Made by a program: the position numbers and the translations under genes. A stretch of 64,000 nt of DNA from Agarivorans aestuarii (lineage in GTDB: Bacteria > Pseudomonadota > Gammaproteobacteria > Enterobacterales > Celerinatantimonadaceae): the NCBI RefSeq assembly GCF_019670125.1, contig NZ_AP023033.1, positions 372,001-436,000 on the forward strand, in the 5' to 3' direction. Position 1 is the stretch's first letter. Each line of letters opens with the position of its first letter. The notes beneath the pieces are model-generated. The model was not told the origin of the DNA and did not search any database. It saw only the letters and a list, made by a program, of their open reading frames with translations. This document shows positions 20,291 to 29,148 of this stretch, one piece after another.

Positions 20291-21163
20291 ATGAAAGACA
20301 TTCGATTTGGCGTTATTGGCAATATGGGACCAGAAGCTGATGCTCTGTTCCAAGATATCGTGGCTAAAACAGAAATGCAGCATGGTGCATTAAAAGACCA
20401 AGATCACATGGCGATGATTGTGGTTAAAAACTCAGACATTCCAGATCGCTCAGAAGCGATTAACGAAGGGGGGAAAGACCCAGCTCCTGAGCTAAGTAAG
20501 TCAGCCAAGTTGCTAGCAAACTGCGGAGTGCAATTTGCGGTGATGACTTGTAACACAGCGCACTACTTTAGAGATGAAGTGCAAAAGCATAGCCCAGTGT
20601 ACTTGCTCGATATGCTGCAAACCACCACCCAGCTTATCAAAGATAAGGATCCAGAATCGATAGTTGGCATCCTATGTACTAACGGCACCTATAACTCTGG
20701 TATTTATGACCGTTACTTAGAGCAGGCAAATTTGGTGTTTGTAAAACCACAAGCCTATGACCAGGAGCATTATGTTCACAGTGCTATTTACGGGGAAGTA
20801 ACCGGTGAAAAAAGTGCGGCTGGGCAAGCTCTGCGACAAGCTAATGGCATTAAATCAGGTGAGTTTGACCGTAATGCTGAGTTGCTAGCAAAAGCCATTG
20901 AACCATTGGTAGCAAAAGGGGTAAACACAATTATATTAGGTTGTACCGAGCTTCCTCTGGTAAGAAAGCAACTAGAGCAAGCCTTCCCTAACTTAAATTT
21001 TATTGATCCAATGGAAGCGGTGGCAGAACGCGCAGTTGAGATATACCAACAAGCAGAACAAGCCTTAAAACAAGGTGCTTTGACCGAGGTGATTCCTGCA
21101 ATTAGCGAGATTCATAACAATCAAGATATTGTAAATTATGTGCTAAGCCGCGCTCGCGTTTAA
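20291..21163 (+). CDS. Aspartate/glutamate racemase family protein
   Basis: This 290-residue cytoplasmic enzyme of the cofactor-independent racemase family has the N-terminal GVIGNMGPEAD loop and the two catalytic cysteines in MTCNTAH and LGCTELPL. These fit two-base racemisation at C-alpha. The ATG at 20291 is chosen because GAGG lies five bases upstream and the racemase fold begins directly after it; longer frames add about 30 non-conserved residues. Amino acid specificity cannot be assigned. It is followed by a long perfect hairpin. Confidence 0.85.
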   Translation: MKDIRFGVIGNMGPEADALFQDIVAKTEMQHGALKDQDHMAMIVVKNSDIPDRSEAINEGGKDPAPELSKSAKLLANCGVQFAVMTCNTAHYFRDEVQKHSPVYLLDMLQTTTQLIKDKDPESIVGILCTNGTYNSGIYDRYLEQANLVFVKPQAYDQEHYVHSAIYGEVTGEKSAAGQALRQANGIKSGEFDRNAELLAKAIEPLVAKGVNTIILGCTELPLVRKQLEQAFPNLNFIDPMEAVAERAVEIYQQAEQALKQGALTEVIPAISEIHNNQDIVNYVLSRARV

Positions 21164-21172
21164 GCTTGTGTT

Positions 21173-21202
21173 ATTCAACCAAGAACGGGTTCTTGGTTGA
21201 AT
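21173..21202. terminator. Long perfect inverted repeat after the racemase gene
   Basis: A perfect 14-bp inverted repeat ATTCAACCAAGAAC/GTTCTTGGTTGAAT with only two bases between the arms begins ten bases after the stop. No T-run follows on either strand. It could be a terminator-like RNA hairpin or a DNA-binding palindrome. Confidence 0.5.
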
Positions 21203-21258
21203 AAGCGTGCATTATTGCTAATGCGCTAAGCAAGACTAATTACTTGAATGGGGTTCGG

Positions 21259-22182
21259 CTACGAAGCCGTTTTATTCTTAGCGTGTTTCCAGTGGCTAAT
21301 TGCTTGAAGGTGTTCTGGATGAATACCACAACAACCGCCTATGATAGTGGCGCCAAGTCGCTGCCACTGCTTTACAAACTCCAGGTACTCTTCAGCCGAC
21401 AAACCCTTAGTTTGATTTAATGAGCTATTGGCTTTGTGGCCCGCTTTAATTGGACCAAAGCTATTGGCGTAGGCACCAATTTCTAGCGCTTTTCCAAGCT
21501 TTTCACTTAGCACTTTAGTCTGTTTAATCGCCTCTGCCATTACCTCGGGAATAGAGCAGTTAAACAGTATTCCGTCTGCGCCAGCATCACATACTTGTTT
21601 TACTGCCTCTGTGACTAACTCGCCAGACCTAAGTTTTACCTGTTCATCGGGAGCATCTTGCAGCGTGAAGGAGTAATACTTTTTCTTGTTGCTGTTTTTA
21701 AGAGCGCGCTGAATAGCTGTAAACTCTTCGATGCTAGAAATGGTTTCGGCAATCCAAATATCTACATAGGGTTCTTGGGCGCTTACCAAGGCGTCGAGAA
21801 TACTCATTGCTTGTTTTGGCTCAAACAAGTCTGGTCGGTAACTGCCTAATACTGGTGGGATAGCGCCGGCAACAATAATGGTGCGGTGGGTATTGCTAAG
21901 GGCATCTCTCGCTACAGAGTTTGCAATCTCAGCCGCTTGTTGCGCAAGCATTGCACCCTGGCGCTGAAATAGCTCTTGGCCTAGATGAAAAGGCACACAA
22001 GCGTAGCTGTTTACGGTAATTATCTCGGCGCCGGCATCAATAAAGTTTTGATGGGCTTGGCGCACTAAAGCAGGGGATTCAATCAGTGCTTGAGCACTCC
22101 ATAAAGGTTGTGAAAAAGGTGCGCCCATTCTTTTAAGCTCTCGGCCCATGCCACCATCTAGCACTACTACATGTTTACCCAT
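21259..22182 (-). CDS. Homocysteine S-methyltransferase family protein
   Basis: This is a 307-residue TIM-barrel methyltransferase, similar to MmuM, which moves a methyl group from S-methylmethionine or a related donor to homocysteine. The zinc-binding cysteines are in FNCSIPEV and the late IGGCCGIHP. The N-terminal LDGGMGRELKRMG is typical. No MetJ box is visible upstream and no S-methylmethionine permease is adjacent, so a role in methionine synthesis is inferred from family only. Confidence 0.85.
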   Translation of the reverse strand: MGKHVVVLDGGMGRELKRMGAPFSQPLWSAQALIESPALVRQAHQNFIDAGAEIITVNSYACVPFHLGQELFQRQGAMLAQQAAEIANSVARDALSNTHRTIIVAGAIPPVLGSYRPDLFEPKQAMSILDALVSAQEPYVDIWIAETISSIEEFTAIQRALKNSNKKKYYSFTLQDAPDEQVKLRSGELVTEAVKQVCDAGADGILFNCSIPEVMAEAIKQTKVLSEKLGKALEIGAYANSFGPIKAGHKANSSLNQTKGLSAEEYLEFVKQWQRLGATIIGGCCGIHPEHLQAISHWKHAKNKTAS

Positions 22183-22635
22183 AACTTCTTATACCACCAC
22201 TGTGAGCTGTTCGAACTATCATGGTGAGTCTAATTCAAATTCGATATCAAAATAATGAAATTTGTTCATGTTGATTAAGCTAGCTCTACCTTTAAGCATG
22301 CTCAATGAAAAAGTTCAAAGCTCTATGAAGTCGTTTAAGGCTAGTAACATCTGGAGGGCATTTTAGCGCTAAAGTGGATTGTAAAAACGCAGCAGCATAG
22401 GCTTTATTCATCCCACTGCTTATGAACTACTCTTAAGGCTAGCAAGCACTTAAGTCTTGGCATGAAAGCGGCAAATATAAACCGTATCTTAGTGACCAGT
22501 CGCAAAATGATCATTTTGGACCGAGAGGAGCAATACCATTTGCTTCATACGCGCATTTTAAAAAGTGTTCGACACGCCTAATTTAAGCAATAAACGTTTT
22601 AGTTGTAGTTATTATCAAACATTGAGAGAACATAC
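22183..22635. other. Intergenic region with a 16-bp palindrome
   Basis: About 450 bases without a gene between the methyltransferase and the DUF1254 gene. The one notable element is the perfect palindrome CAAAATGATCATTTTG at 22503-22518, a candidate regulator site 118 bases before the signal-peptide start codon. Confidence 0.45.
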
Positions 22636-22689
22636 ATGATGAACAAATTTATAGTTGCCCCCCTTGCCTTAGCCACTTTGAGTATTTGA
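22636..22689 (+). other. Out-of-frame signal peptide start of the DUF1254 gene
   Basis: A short frame starts at ATG 22636 after GAGAG and encodes MMNKFIVAPLALATLSI, then stops at TGA 22687-22689. It is a signal peptide core without a body. Removing eight bases joins it to the downstream frame as LATLSIAKA-QIEV, with a consensus AxA cleavage site. Confidence 0.75.
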
Positions 22690-22693
22690 GCAT
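22678..22693 (+). repeat. 8-bp imperfect tandem duplication causing a frameshift
   Basis: TTGAGTAT at 22678-22685 is directly followed by TTGAGCAT at 22686-22693, differing at one base. Deleting either unit restores one frame from ATG 22636 to the stop at 23681. Confidence 0.85.
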
Positions 22694-23681
22694 TGCTAAG
22701 GCTCAAATAGAGGTAACTCGCGATAATTATATTGTGGCTGAAACATCTAAATATTTTGCAGTAACCGAAGCTAAAGCAACGGATGGTGTAAATTCTTGGC
22801 GGCATTTTCGTGTACCACCGTTAACCGAAGATCAACCTATTGTTCGAATGAACCGTGACACGATCTACTCAACAGCGGTTGTAGATACCGAGAAGGGAGC
22901 CAGTATTACCCTTCCTGACTTCGGTGAGCGTTTTGTTATGGTGCAGTTTACTGATGAAAATCATCAAACCTTCGATATGGTATATACCCAAGGCAACGAA
23001 ACCCTAGAAGTACCAAATTCAACCAAGTTTATGTTTGCTATGGTGCGAGCGTATTTACCGAATATTCACGATCAACAAGAGATTGCAGAGCTTAACAAGT
23101 TGCAAGATAAGCTAGTAATTGATGCTGCCTCTAGCGATGATTACCCAATCTTTGCGGGCTACGATTTAGCGACTTTAGCAGCCAAATTAGAGCCGGTGAA
23201 AAAAGGCATACTAGAAGAGATAGCAGCACAAGGCGTTGGCGATTCAGAAAAAATGTTTGGCACTAATGATTACACTATTGCAGAAAAGCGAATTCAAGGG
23301 GCTGCTTACGGCTGGGGCGGCGCCACCTTTAAAGACAATGTATATCAGTACTCGGCTAACTTTGAATCAACCGAATGTCACTCGGTGACCTTTGAAGATC
23401 CTAAGAATAAAGGGTTTTGGTCATTCACCGTTTATAACGATGATGGCTTTATGTTTAATGACGACGCAAGCACCAACAGCGGTGTAGCTAAGCCAAATGC
23501 AGATGGTAGTTACAGCGTGTATTTTGGTTGTGATGAAGACAAATACGGCGCAAACAACATTCCGTTAACCGGGCTTAAAGAAGGGCAAGAGTGGAATGTA
23601 TTGGTTCGTCACTATGCACCAAGCAGCCAACTCGCCGATGATAACATCGACCCCAGTAAAGGCATCATGCCCAGCAAATAA
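22686..23681 (+). CDS. DUF1254/DUF1214 protein, separated from its signal peptide
   Basis: The body of about 325 residues is intact. The N-terminal DUF1254 part is marked by VPPLTEDQPIVRMNRDT, then LPDFGERFVMVQFTDENH. The C-terminal DUF1214 part is marked by FWSFTVYNDDGF and the final LVRHYAPS. Such proteins are usually exported. The function of the family is not established. The only available start in this frame is a TTG at 22686 with no ribosome site. The expected signal peptide is encoded just upstream but is shifted by an 8-bp near-duplication. As it stands the gene would give no exported product unless frames change. A recent mutation or phase variation are both possible. Confidence 0.8.
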   Translation: MSIAKAQIEVTRDNYIVAETSKYFAVTEAKATDGVNSWRHFRVPPLTEDQPIVRMNRDTIYSTAVVDTEKGASITLPDFGERFVMVQFTDENHQTFDMVYTQGNETLEVPNSTKFMFAMVRAYLPNIHDQQEIAELNKLQDKLVIDAASSDDYPIFAGYDLATLAAKLEPVKKGILEEIAAQGVGDSEKMFGTNDYTIAEKRIQGAAYGWGGATFKDNVYQYSANFESTECHSVTFEDPKNKGFWSFTVYNDDGFMFNDDASTNSGVAKPNADGSYSVYFGCDEDKYGANNIPLTGLKEGQEWNVLVRHYAPSSQLADDNIDPSKGIMPSK

Positions 23682-23709
23682 GTAATCTGATTTAGTTACT
23701 TATAATATG

Positions 23710-23735
23710 GGTCTGCACACGCAGGCCTTTTAGTT
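23710..23735 (+). terminator. Terminator after the DUF1254 gene
   Basis: A 7-bp stem GGTCTGC/GCAGGCC (one G-T pair) with loop ACAC is followed by TTTTAGTTT. Confidence 0.75.
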
Positions 23736-23935
23736 TGCAACGAGCTTCCAAGCGGATCCTCCGATAAACTTTTCCCAAGTCTAACTACCTTAAGCTAGTT
23801 TTTAACTCGCTTATTTGCAAATTGAAGTACCCGATTTAGTCTGAAGGAGTACAAAAAAATGGAGAGATATGACATCGCCATTATATTAGATGTAAGTGGC
23901 TTTATTCAGTCGTTATCTTTAACCTCAGCCTTAAT

Positions 23936-24106
23936 TTACACCATTCTTTTTTCAAGGCTTTTCTGAAGTTTATTGGCATCATAGGGTTTCATGGTCTTCC
24001 ACGTTTGACACTCTTTGCGAGGCCGTCCACAACCTAAGCACCAACCTTTGGGGCCGGAGAAATTACAAACATCAAATATGTAAGGACCGCTTAAGAGTGA
24101 AATTAT
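23936..24106 (-). pseudogene. DUF1289 cysteine-motif protein remnant
   Basis: A minus-strand open stretch of 56 codons ends at TAA 23938-23936. It encodes the core of a DUF1289 protein: VCNFSGPKGWCLGCGR, then RKECQTW and KTMKPYDANKLQKSL. The family normally begins with SPC followed by IC; here the first Cys position reads Tyr (GPYIFDVC). The frame is closed by a stop just upstream with no ATG, GTG or TTG start before the motif. It looks like a decayed 5' end of a small gene, or one using a rare ATT start. It lies in the gene-poor stretch before lexA. Confidence 0.65.
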
Positions 24107-24464
24107 TTATAAAATCGGTTGTAGTTATTACGCGGGTTCATGTTTAGTTTTCCGTTTAAGCAAACTCAAAAACGCTAAAAATTCCGCTTAGTACCGAAAT
24201 TTAGTGTTAGAAATTCACTTAATAGTGAAATAAATTTTAAAGCTGGTGCGAATGTTTTTGGGTTTTCACTTTTAATTTCAGCAGCTTAAAGTTGGTTCGT
24301 GTTCGAGCGGAAAATTTCAATTTTTCGTATGTTTTCGCGTCATGTTTTACGGTTAAAAGTAGCGCTATAAAAAACCTTTCTAACTCAGTTTTTGTCCAGA
24401 GATTTGTTATACCAGTCGATAGGCTAACAAGGTTTTGCCCCATTATGTGTTAACTATAGAGTAA

Positions 24465-24654
24465 AGGCTTTCGCCTGCGGCGACGTCATTTTTCTTTGAC
24501 GAGCAAAGAAAAACGAAGCAAAAAGAAAACTCGCCCTGCATCTTCTTAGATCCTCCGTTGCGCATTCGCAAGGGAGTTGAAGTAACTCGCTACGCTCAAA
24601 CAGACTTCAACTCTGCTCCCTTGTTCATTTGCGCTACTCGGCGAAGATGATGGG
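24465..24654 (+). repeat. Structured dispersed repeat, copy A
   Basis: This ~190-nt element shares with 51159-51382 (opposite strand) a head (TTTCGCCT, CGGCG, CGTCATTTT, CTTTGA, CAAAGAAAA, ACGAAGCAAAA), a central ACTCGCTACGCTCAAACAG, and a tail GCTACTCGGCGA. In this copy, arms CAAGGGAG (24569-24576) and CTCCCTTG (24616-24623), and TTGAAGT and ACTTCAA inside them, form a stem around the central loop. The two copies keep the loop but not the arm sequences. It carries no credible gene; the frame at 24237-24443 has no family features. Confidence 0.8.
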
Positions 24655-24875
24655 ATTGAAAAGCATGGTCTTGGCTATAGAGTGTGTGAAACGGTTTTGT
24701 CCAATAGCGAGTTAGCTTTACTCTTCGTATCTTTCTTTTATCCTGAATTCTATCTATTTGTGACTGGTGTCACGAAATATCGGGTGTAGTTTCAAAGTAG
24801 CGGAAAGAATTCCAATGAAACTGAATCCTACAAATAAGTCACTGATTTAGATAAAGCCTTGCTTCATTATCTATG

Positions 24876-24911
24876 CTGTATATACTAACAGTGCGCTGTA
24901 TAAACCTACAG
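24876..24911. promoter_or_regulatory. Two LexA (SOS) boxes upstream of lexA
   Basis: CTGT-N8-ACAG occurs twice: 24876-24891 (CTGTATATACTAACAG) and 24896-24911 (CTGTATAAACCTACAG), spaced 20 bp centre to centre, about two helical turns. The second box ends seven bases before the lexA ATG. This double arrangement matches autorepressed lexA promoters in enterobacteria. Confidence 0.95.
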
Positions 24912-24918
24912 GTAAATT

Positions 24919-25566
24919 ATGAAGCCCTTAACACCTCGTCAAACCGAAGTCTTTGAACTTATTCGCCGCCATATTTCCGATACCGGAATGCCGCCAACTC
25001 GCGCAGAAATTGCCAAGGAGTTGGGCTTTCGCTCAGCTAATGCGGCTGAAGAGCACTTACGTGCTTTAGCTAAAAAGGGCGCTATTGAGATGATCCCGGG
25101 GGCTTCGCGTGGTATCCGTTTAAGTGAAGCGTACTTGCCCGCCAGTGCCAATGAGTCTGCGGCCGAGGAAGCAGAGCCGGGTTTACCTTTAATTGGCCAA
25201 GTGGCTGCCGGTGAGCCTATTTTGGCGCAAGAGCATGTAGAGTCGCACTATGCGGTAGATGCTAATCTGTTTAACCCGCATGCAGATTATTTGCTGCGGG
25301 TGCAAGGTATGAGCATGAAGGATATTGGCATAATGGATGGTGATTTACTGGCTGTGCATAAAACCAATGATGTTCACAACGGCCAAGTGGTGGTGGCGCG
25401 TTTAGAAGACGATGTTACGGTTAAGCGTTTTGAGCGCGACGGTAAAATGGTTTACCTGCATCCAGAGAATGAAGAACTCTCTACTATTGAAGTTGATTTA
25501 GAATATCAAAGCATCGAAATTGAAGGTTTAGCGGTAGGCATTATTCGCACTGCCGATTGGATGTAA
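24919..25566 (+). CDS. lexA: LexA repressor
   Basis: LexA represses the SOS regulon and self-cleaves when RecA filaments form. The N-terminal winged helix has the recognition region [22 protein letters not shown]. The cleavage bond is Ala97-Gly98 in QVAAGEP, with the catalytic pair Ser132 and Lys169 spaced exactly as in E. coli. The product is 215 residues against 202 in E. coli, the extra length lying in an acidic, Ala-rich linker (about residues 75-88). Two SOS boxes precede it. It is followed by its own terminator rather than by dinF. Confidence 0.97.
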   Translation: MKPLTPRQTEVFELIRRHISDTGMPPTRAEIAKELGFRSANAAEEHLRALAKKGAIEMIPGASRGIRLSEAYLPASANESAAEEAEPGLPLIGQVAAGEPILAQEHVESHYAVDANLFNPHADYLLRVQGMSMKDIGIMDGDLLAVHKTNDVHNGQVVVARLEDDVTVKRFERDGKMVYLHPENEELSTIEVDLEYQSIEIEGLAVGIIRTADWM

Positions 25567-25597
25567 GCCTTACATAGCAATAAGTTCCGCCTTTTTT

Positions 25598-25627
25598 AAG
25601 CCCAAATCAGCCTGATTTGGGCTTTTG
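25598..25627 (+). terminator. Terminator after lexA
   Basis: A perfect 12-bp stem AAGCCCAAATCA/TGATTTGGGCTT with loop GCC is followed by TT and G. Confidence 0.88.
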
Positions 25628-25833
25628 TCGTTAGCATCACATCTTTCGTGTTTATCCATAAAAATCTCAACAATATATTTACATTTCTTTAACTTAGGGG
25701 TTAATTTATAAGCAGTAGCTTGTATTTAGCTGTTGCTGTCTACTACTTTTGGGGTGGGGGATTTCCCTTTTTCTGCAGCTACTTTCCTAGTTTGGAGAGT
25801 TGTTGTCGTTGGCTACTAGCAAAGGAGAGCGCT

Positions 25834-26964
25834 GTGGGCCGATGGATTCAGCTAATAATGCTGACATTCTTTTCGTCGCAAGTATTTGCGCAAGAAATGT
25901 CATTCAACTTACGTCCGGGTGTTACCGCCATTAGTGAGCAGGTTTATGGCCTGCACATGACAATTTTTTATATTTGTTGTGCTATTGGGGTGCTGGTGTT
26001 TGGCGCCATGTTCTGGGCTATTTTTCATCATCGCAAGTCTAAAGGGGCCAAGCCGGCTCAATTTCATGAAAGTACCAAAGTAGAAATTATTTGGACCATC
26101 GTTCCTTTCATTATTTTGATAGGGATGGCGATTCCTGCCACTAAAACCCTGTTGGCCATGGAAGATCCTTCCGATGCCGATATCACCATTCAAGTAACAG
26201 GGTCCCAGTGGAAGTGGCATTACAAATACTTTGACCGTGAACTGGAATTCTACAGTGTGCTGGCATCTGATATGGATGAAGTTAACGGCAAGCTGGAAAA
26301 ACGCAAAAACTACTTGCTTGAGGTAGACCGTCCGCTGGTATTGCCCATCGATAAAAAAGTGCGGTTCTTGATGACTTCAGAAGATGTTATCCACTCCTGG
26401 TGGGTACCTGATTTTGCAGTTAAGAAAGACGCCAACCCAGGCTTTATTAATGAGGCTTGGACCATCATTGATAAACCCGGCATATACCGCGGCCAGTGTG
26501 CTGAGTTATGTGGTAAAGACCACGGTTTTATGCCGATTGTGGTTATTGCTAAAACTCAGGCCGACTACGATACCTGGTTAGCCGAAGAAGAAGCGGCTTA
26601 TCTAGCTAAGAAAGCCCAAGAGTTGGAGCTGGTGGCTATGACCATGGAACAAGATGAGCTGATGTCGCTGGGCAAAAAAGTCTACGACAAAAGCTGTGCG
26701 GCTTGTCACCAAGTTAATGGTGAAGGTTTACCGGGTGTATTCCCTGGTCTTAAAGACAGCCCAATTGCGGTGGGGGATGTAACTAAACACATCGAAGTGG
26801 TTGTACACGGGGTACCAGGCACTGCAATGCAAGCCTTTGGTAAACAGCTAGGTTTAAAAGAACTGGCTGCTGTAATTACTTACGAGCGCAATGCTTGGGG
26901 TAATGATACCGGTGATTTAGTGCAGGCCAAGGATGTTGTGGCCGTGCAAAACGCAGCGCAGTAG
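25834..26964 (+). CDS. coxB: Cytochrome c oxidase subunit II with fused cytochrome c domain
   Basis: This subunit accepts electrons at the CuA centre and passes them to subunit I. The GTG at 25834 is preferred because AAAGGAG lies six bases upstream and a signal/anchor segment follows ([14 protein letters not shown]); an upstream TTG at 25720 would add 38 unlikely residues. The product has 376 residues. Two membrane helices follow, then the cupredoxin domain with CuA ligands (the first His in HSWWVPDF, then [12 protein letters not shown]). The C-terminal 90 residues form a haem c domain with CAACH. The fusion marks a caa3-like form that carries its own electron donor domain. It is first in an eight-gene plus-strand run. 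Confidence 0.94.
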   Translation: MGRWIQLIMLTFFSSQVFAQEMSFNLRPGVTAISEQVYGLHMTIFYICCAIGVLVFGAMFWAIFHHRKSKGAKPAQFHESTKVEIIWTIVPFIILIGMAIPATKTLLAMEDPSDADITIQVTGSQWKWHYKYFDRELEFYSVLASDMDEVNGKLEKRKNYLLEVDRPLVLPIDKKVRFLMTSEDVIHSWWVPDFAVKKDANPGFINEAWTIIDKPGIYRGQCAELCGKDHGFMPIVVIAKTQADYDTWLAEEEAAYLAKKAQELELVAMTMEQDELMSLGKKVYDKSCAACHQVNGEGLPGVFPGLKDSPIAVGDVTKHIEVVVHGVPGTAMQAFGKQLGLKELAAVITYERNAWGNDTGDLVQAKDVVAVQNAAQ

Positions 26965-26975
26965 GGAGAGAAATA

Positions 26976-28568
26976 ATGAGCACGATTAGTGACGTTCATG
27001 CTGACCATGACGAGCACCATCACGGCGCCCCTCGCGGCCTTATGCGTTGGGTATTAACCACTAACCACAAAGACATTGGCTCTATGTATTTGTGGTTCAG
27101 TTTTGCCATGTTTATTACCGGTGGCGCAATGGCTATGGTTATTCGCGCAGAACTGTTTCAACCTGGCTTACAGCTGGTTGAACCTAACTTTTTTAACCAA
27201 ATGACCACCATGCATGGCCTTATTATGGTGTTTGGTGCAGTAATGCCAGCCTTTACTGGATTGGCTAACTGGCTGATTCCAATGATGATTGGCGCGCCAG
27301 ATATGGCCTTACCTCGGATGAATAACTGGAGCTTCTGGATTCTACCTTTTGCTTTCACCATGCTGTTAGCTTCGTTATTTATGGAAGGCGGTGGCCCCAA
27401 CTTTGGTTGGACTTTCTACGCACCGCTTTCTACTAACTACAGCCCTGATAGTACTGCCTTGTTTGTATTCTCGGTGCATATTATGGGCATCAGTTCGATT
27501 ATGGGGGCGATCAATGTGATTGTAACCATTATGAACTTACGTGCACCCGGCATGACTTACATGAAGTTACCGCTATTTGTGTGGACTTGGTTTATTACCG
27601 CATTTTTGTTGATTGCTGTGATGCCGGTATTAGCGGGTGCAGTGACCATGGTGCTTACAGACAAGTATTTTGGCACGTCGTTTTTTGATGCCGCCGGCGG
27701 GGGAGACCCTGTACTGTTTCAGCACATATTCTGGTTCTTTGGCCACCCCGAAGTTTACATTATGATTTTGCCGTCATTCGGCATTATCTCGGCGATTGTT
27801 CCAGCCTTCTCTCGTAAAAGGTTATTTGGTTATGCCTCGATGGTTTACGCCACTGCATCTATTGCTGGTTTAAGCTTCATTGTGTGGGCGCACCATATGT
27901 TTACTACTGGTATGCCTGTTGCGGCTGAGTTGTTCTTCATGTTTTGTACCATGCTGATCTCGGTGCCTACTGGGGTGAAGGTATTTAACTGGGTAGCCAC
28001 CATGTGGCGCGGTTCAATGACCTTTGAAACGCCGATGTTATTCGCACTGGCCTTTATTGTGCTGTTCACCATAGGTGGGTTCTCGGGATTAATGCTGGCG
28101 ATTACGCCGGTGGACTTCCAATATCACGACACTTATTTTGTGGTGGCGCACTTCCATTATGTATTGGTAACTGGCGCGGTATTCTCGATTATGGCTGCTG
28201 CTTATTATTGGCTACCCAAGTGGACTGGCAACATGTACGACGAAGGTTTGGGTAGGTTGCACTTTTGGTGTTCGCTTATCTCGGTGAATGTGCTGTTCTT
28301 CCCTATGCACTTTTTAGGCTTAGGTGGTATGCCACGGCGTATTCCAGACTATGCCCTGCAGTTTGCCGATGTTAACGCCATTGTGAGTATTGGTGGCTTT
28401 GCCTTTGGTTTGTCTCAATTCATCTTCTTGTACATGGTTATCAAGTGTATTCGAAGCGGTGAACCTGCTCCGGCTAAACCTTGGGAAGGCGCAGAGGGCT
28501 TAGAATGGGATGCATTGCCATCGCCAGCGCCTTACCACAGTTTCTCTACACCGCCGGAGATTAAATAA
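26976..28568 (+). CDS. coxA: Cytochrome c oxidase subunit I
   Basis: This is the catalytic subunit, which reduces oxygen at the haem a3-CuB site and pumps protons. It is 530 residues with about twelve membrane helices. The sequence shows [14 protein letters not shown] at the start, the CuB/cross-linked region [14 protein letters not shown], the HHMFTTGMP loop, and the haem ligands in [10 protein letters not shown]. The proton-channel segment [13 protein letters not shown] is also present. AGGGAGAG precedes the ATG by five bases. ctaG begins one base after its stop. Confidence 0.98.
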   Translation: MSTISDVHADHDEHHHGAPRGLMRWVLTTNHKDIGSMYLWFSFAMFITGGAMAMVIRAELFQPGLQLVEPNFFNQMTTMHGLIMVFGAVMPAFTGLANWLIPMMIGAPDMALPRMNNWSFWILPFAFTMLLASLFMEGGGPNFGWTFYAPLSTNYSPDSTALFVFSVHIMGISSIMGAINVIVTIMNLRAPGMTYMKLPLFVWTWFITAFLLIAVMPVLAGAVTMVLTDKYFGTSFFDAAGGGDPVLFQHIFWFFGHPEVYIMILPSFGIISAIVPAFSRKRLFGYASMVYATASIAGLSFIVWAHHMFTTGMPVAAELFFMFCTMLISVPTGVKVFNWVATMWRGSMTFETPMLFALAFIVLFTIGGFSGLMLAITPVDFQYHDTYFVVAHFHYVLVTGAVFSIMAAAYYWLPKWTGNMYDEGLGRLHFWCSLISVNVLFFPMHFLGLGGMPRRIPDYALQFADVNAIVSIGGFAFGLSQFIFLYMVIKCIRSGEPAPAKPWEGAEGLEWDALPSPAPYHSFSTPPEIK

Positions 28569-28569
28569 T

Positions 28570-29148
28570 ATGCTTGGCCATGGCCGTTTAGTCACAAAGC
28601 TGCTGCTTGTAGTAGTGGCTATGTTCGGCTTTGGTTACGCCTTGGTGCCGCTCTATGACGTGTTTTGTCAGGTTACCGGCATTAACGGCAAAACAGCTAC
28701 AGAAGCCAGTGAATTAAGCCTTGTTACTGACCAACAGCGCACCGTAACCGTGGAGTTTATTAGCTATGTACCGCAAGGGCTTAATTGGAAGTTTGGCCCT
28801 AAGGTTAACCAAGTAAAAGTCCATCCAGGTGAGACTCTACAGGTTGATTTTAGTGCCAGTAACCTTACTCCCAAACGTGGCACTGTGCAGGCGGTTCCTT
28901 CGGTTAGTCCTGGTTTGGCGGCCAATCATCTAAAAAAAGTCAGCTGCTTTTGTTTTGAGCAGCAAACCCTAGCTCCGGGTCAGCAACAAGACATGCCATT
29001 GTTCTTCTATGTAGATCCTGAGTTACCTAAAGATATAAATACCTTAACCTTGGCTTACACCTTATTTGCTGTAGAGGGCGAGCCGATTGAATCTGAAACT
29101 GCACAAGTAAGTGCCGATGGAGAGGTGGGCAATGACGCAGCCTTATGA
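28570..29148 (+). CDS. ctaG: Cytochrome c oxidase assembly protein CtaG/Cox11
   Basis: This membrane-anchored periplasmic protein delivers copper to the CuB site of subunit I. From the ATG at 28570 it has 192 residues: an N-terminal membrane helix (LLLVVVAMFGFGYAL), then LYDVFCQVTGINGKT, and the copper-binding pair in CFCFEQQ. GGAG lies ten bases before the ATG. Longer frames begin inside coxA and add basic residues with no match. Its 3' end overlaps coxC by 17 bases. Confidence 0.95.
   Translation: MLGHGRLVTKLLLVVVAMFGFGYALVPLYDVFCQVTGINGKTATEASELSLVTDQQRTVTVEFISYVPQGLNWKFGPKVNQVKVHPGETLQVDFSASNLTPKRGTVQAVPSVSPGLAANHLKKVSCFCFEQQTLAPGQQQDMPLFFYVDPELPKDINTLTLAYTLFAVEGEPIESETAQVSADGEVGNDAAL

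Noticed and set aside
23859-23966. A 35-codon plus-strand frame (start MERYDIAIILDV) with AAGGAG nine bases upstream
   Set aside because: It has no recognisable continuation, overlaps the DUF1289 remnant on the other strand, and the ribosome-site match could be chance in an AT-rich stretch.
24237-24443. A 68-codon minus-strand frame before the repeat
   Set aside because: It lacks a ribosome site and domain features, lies in AT-rich sequence, and has a basic, biased composition typical of chance frames.
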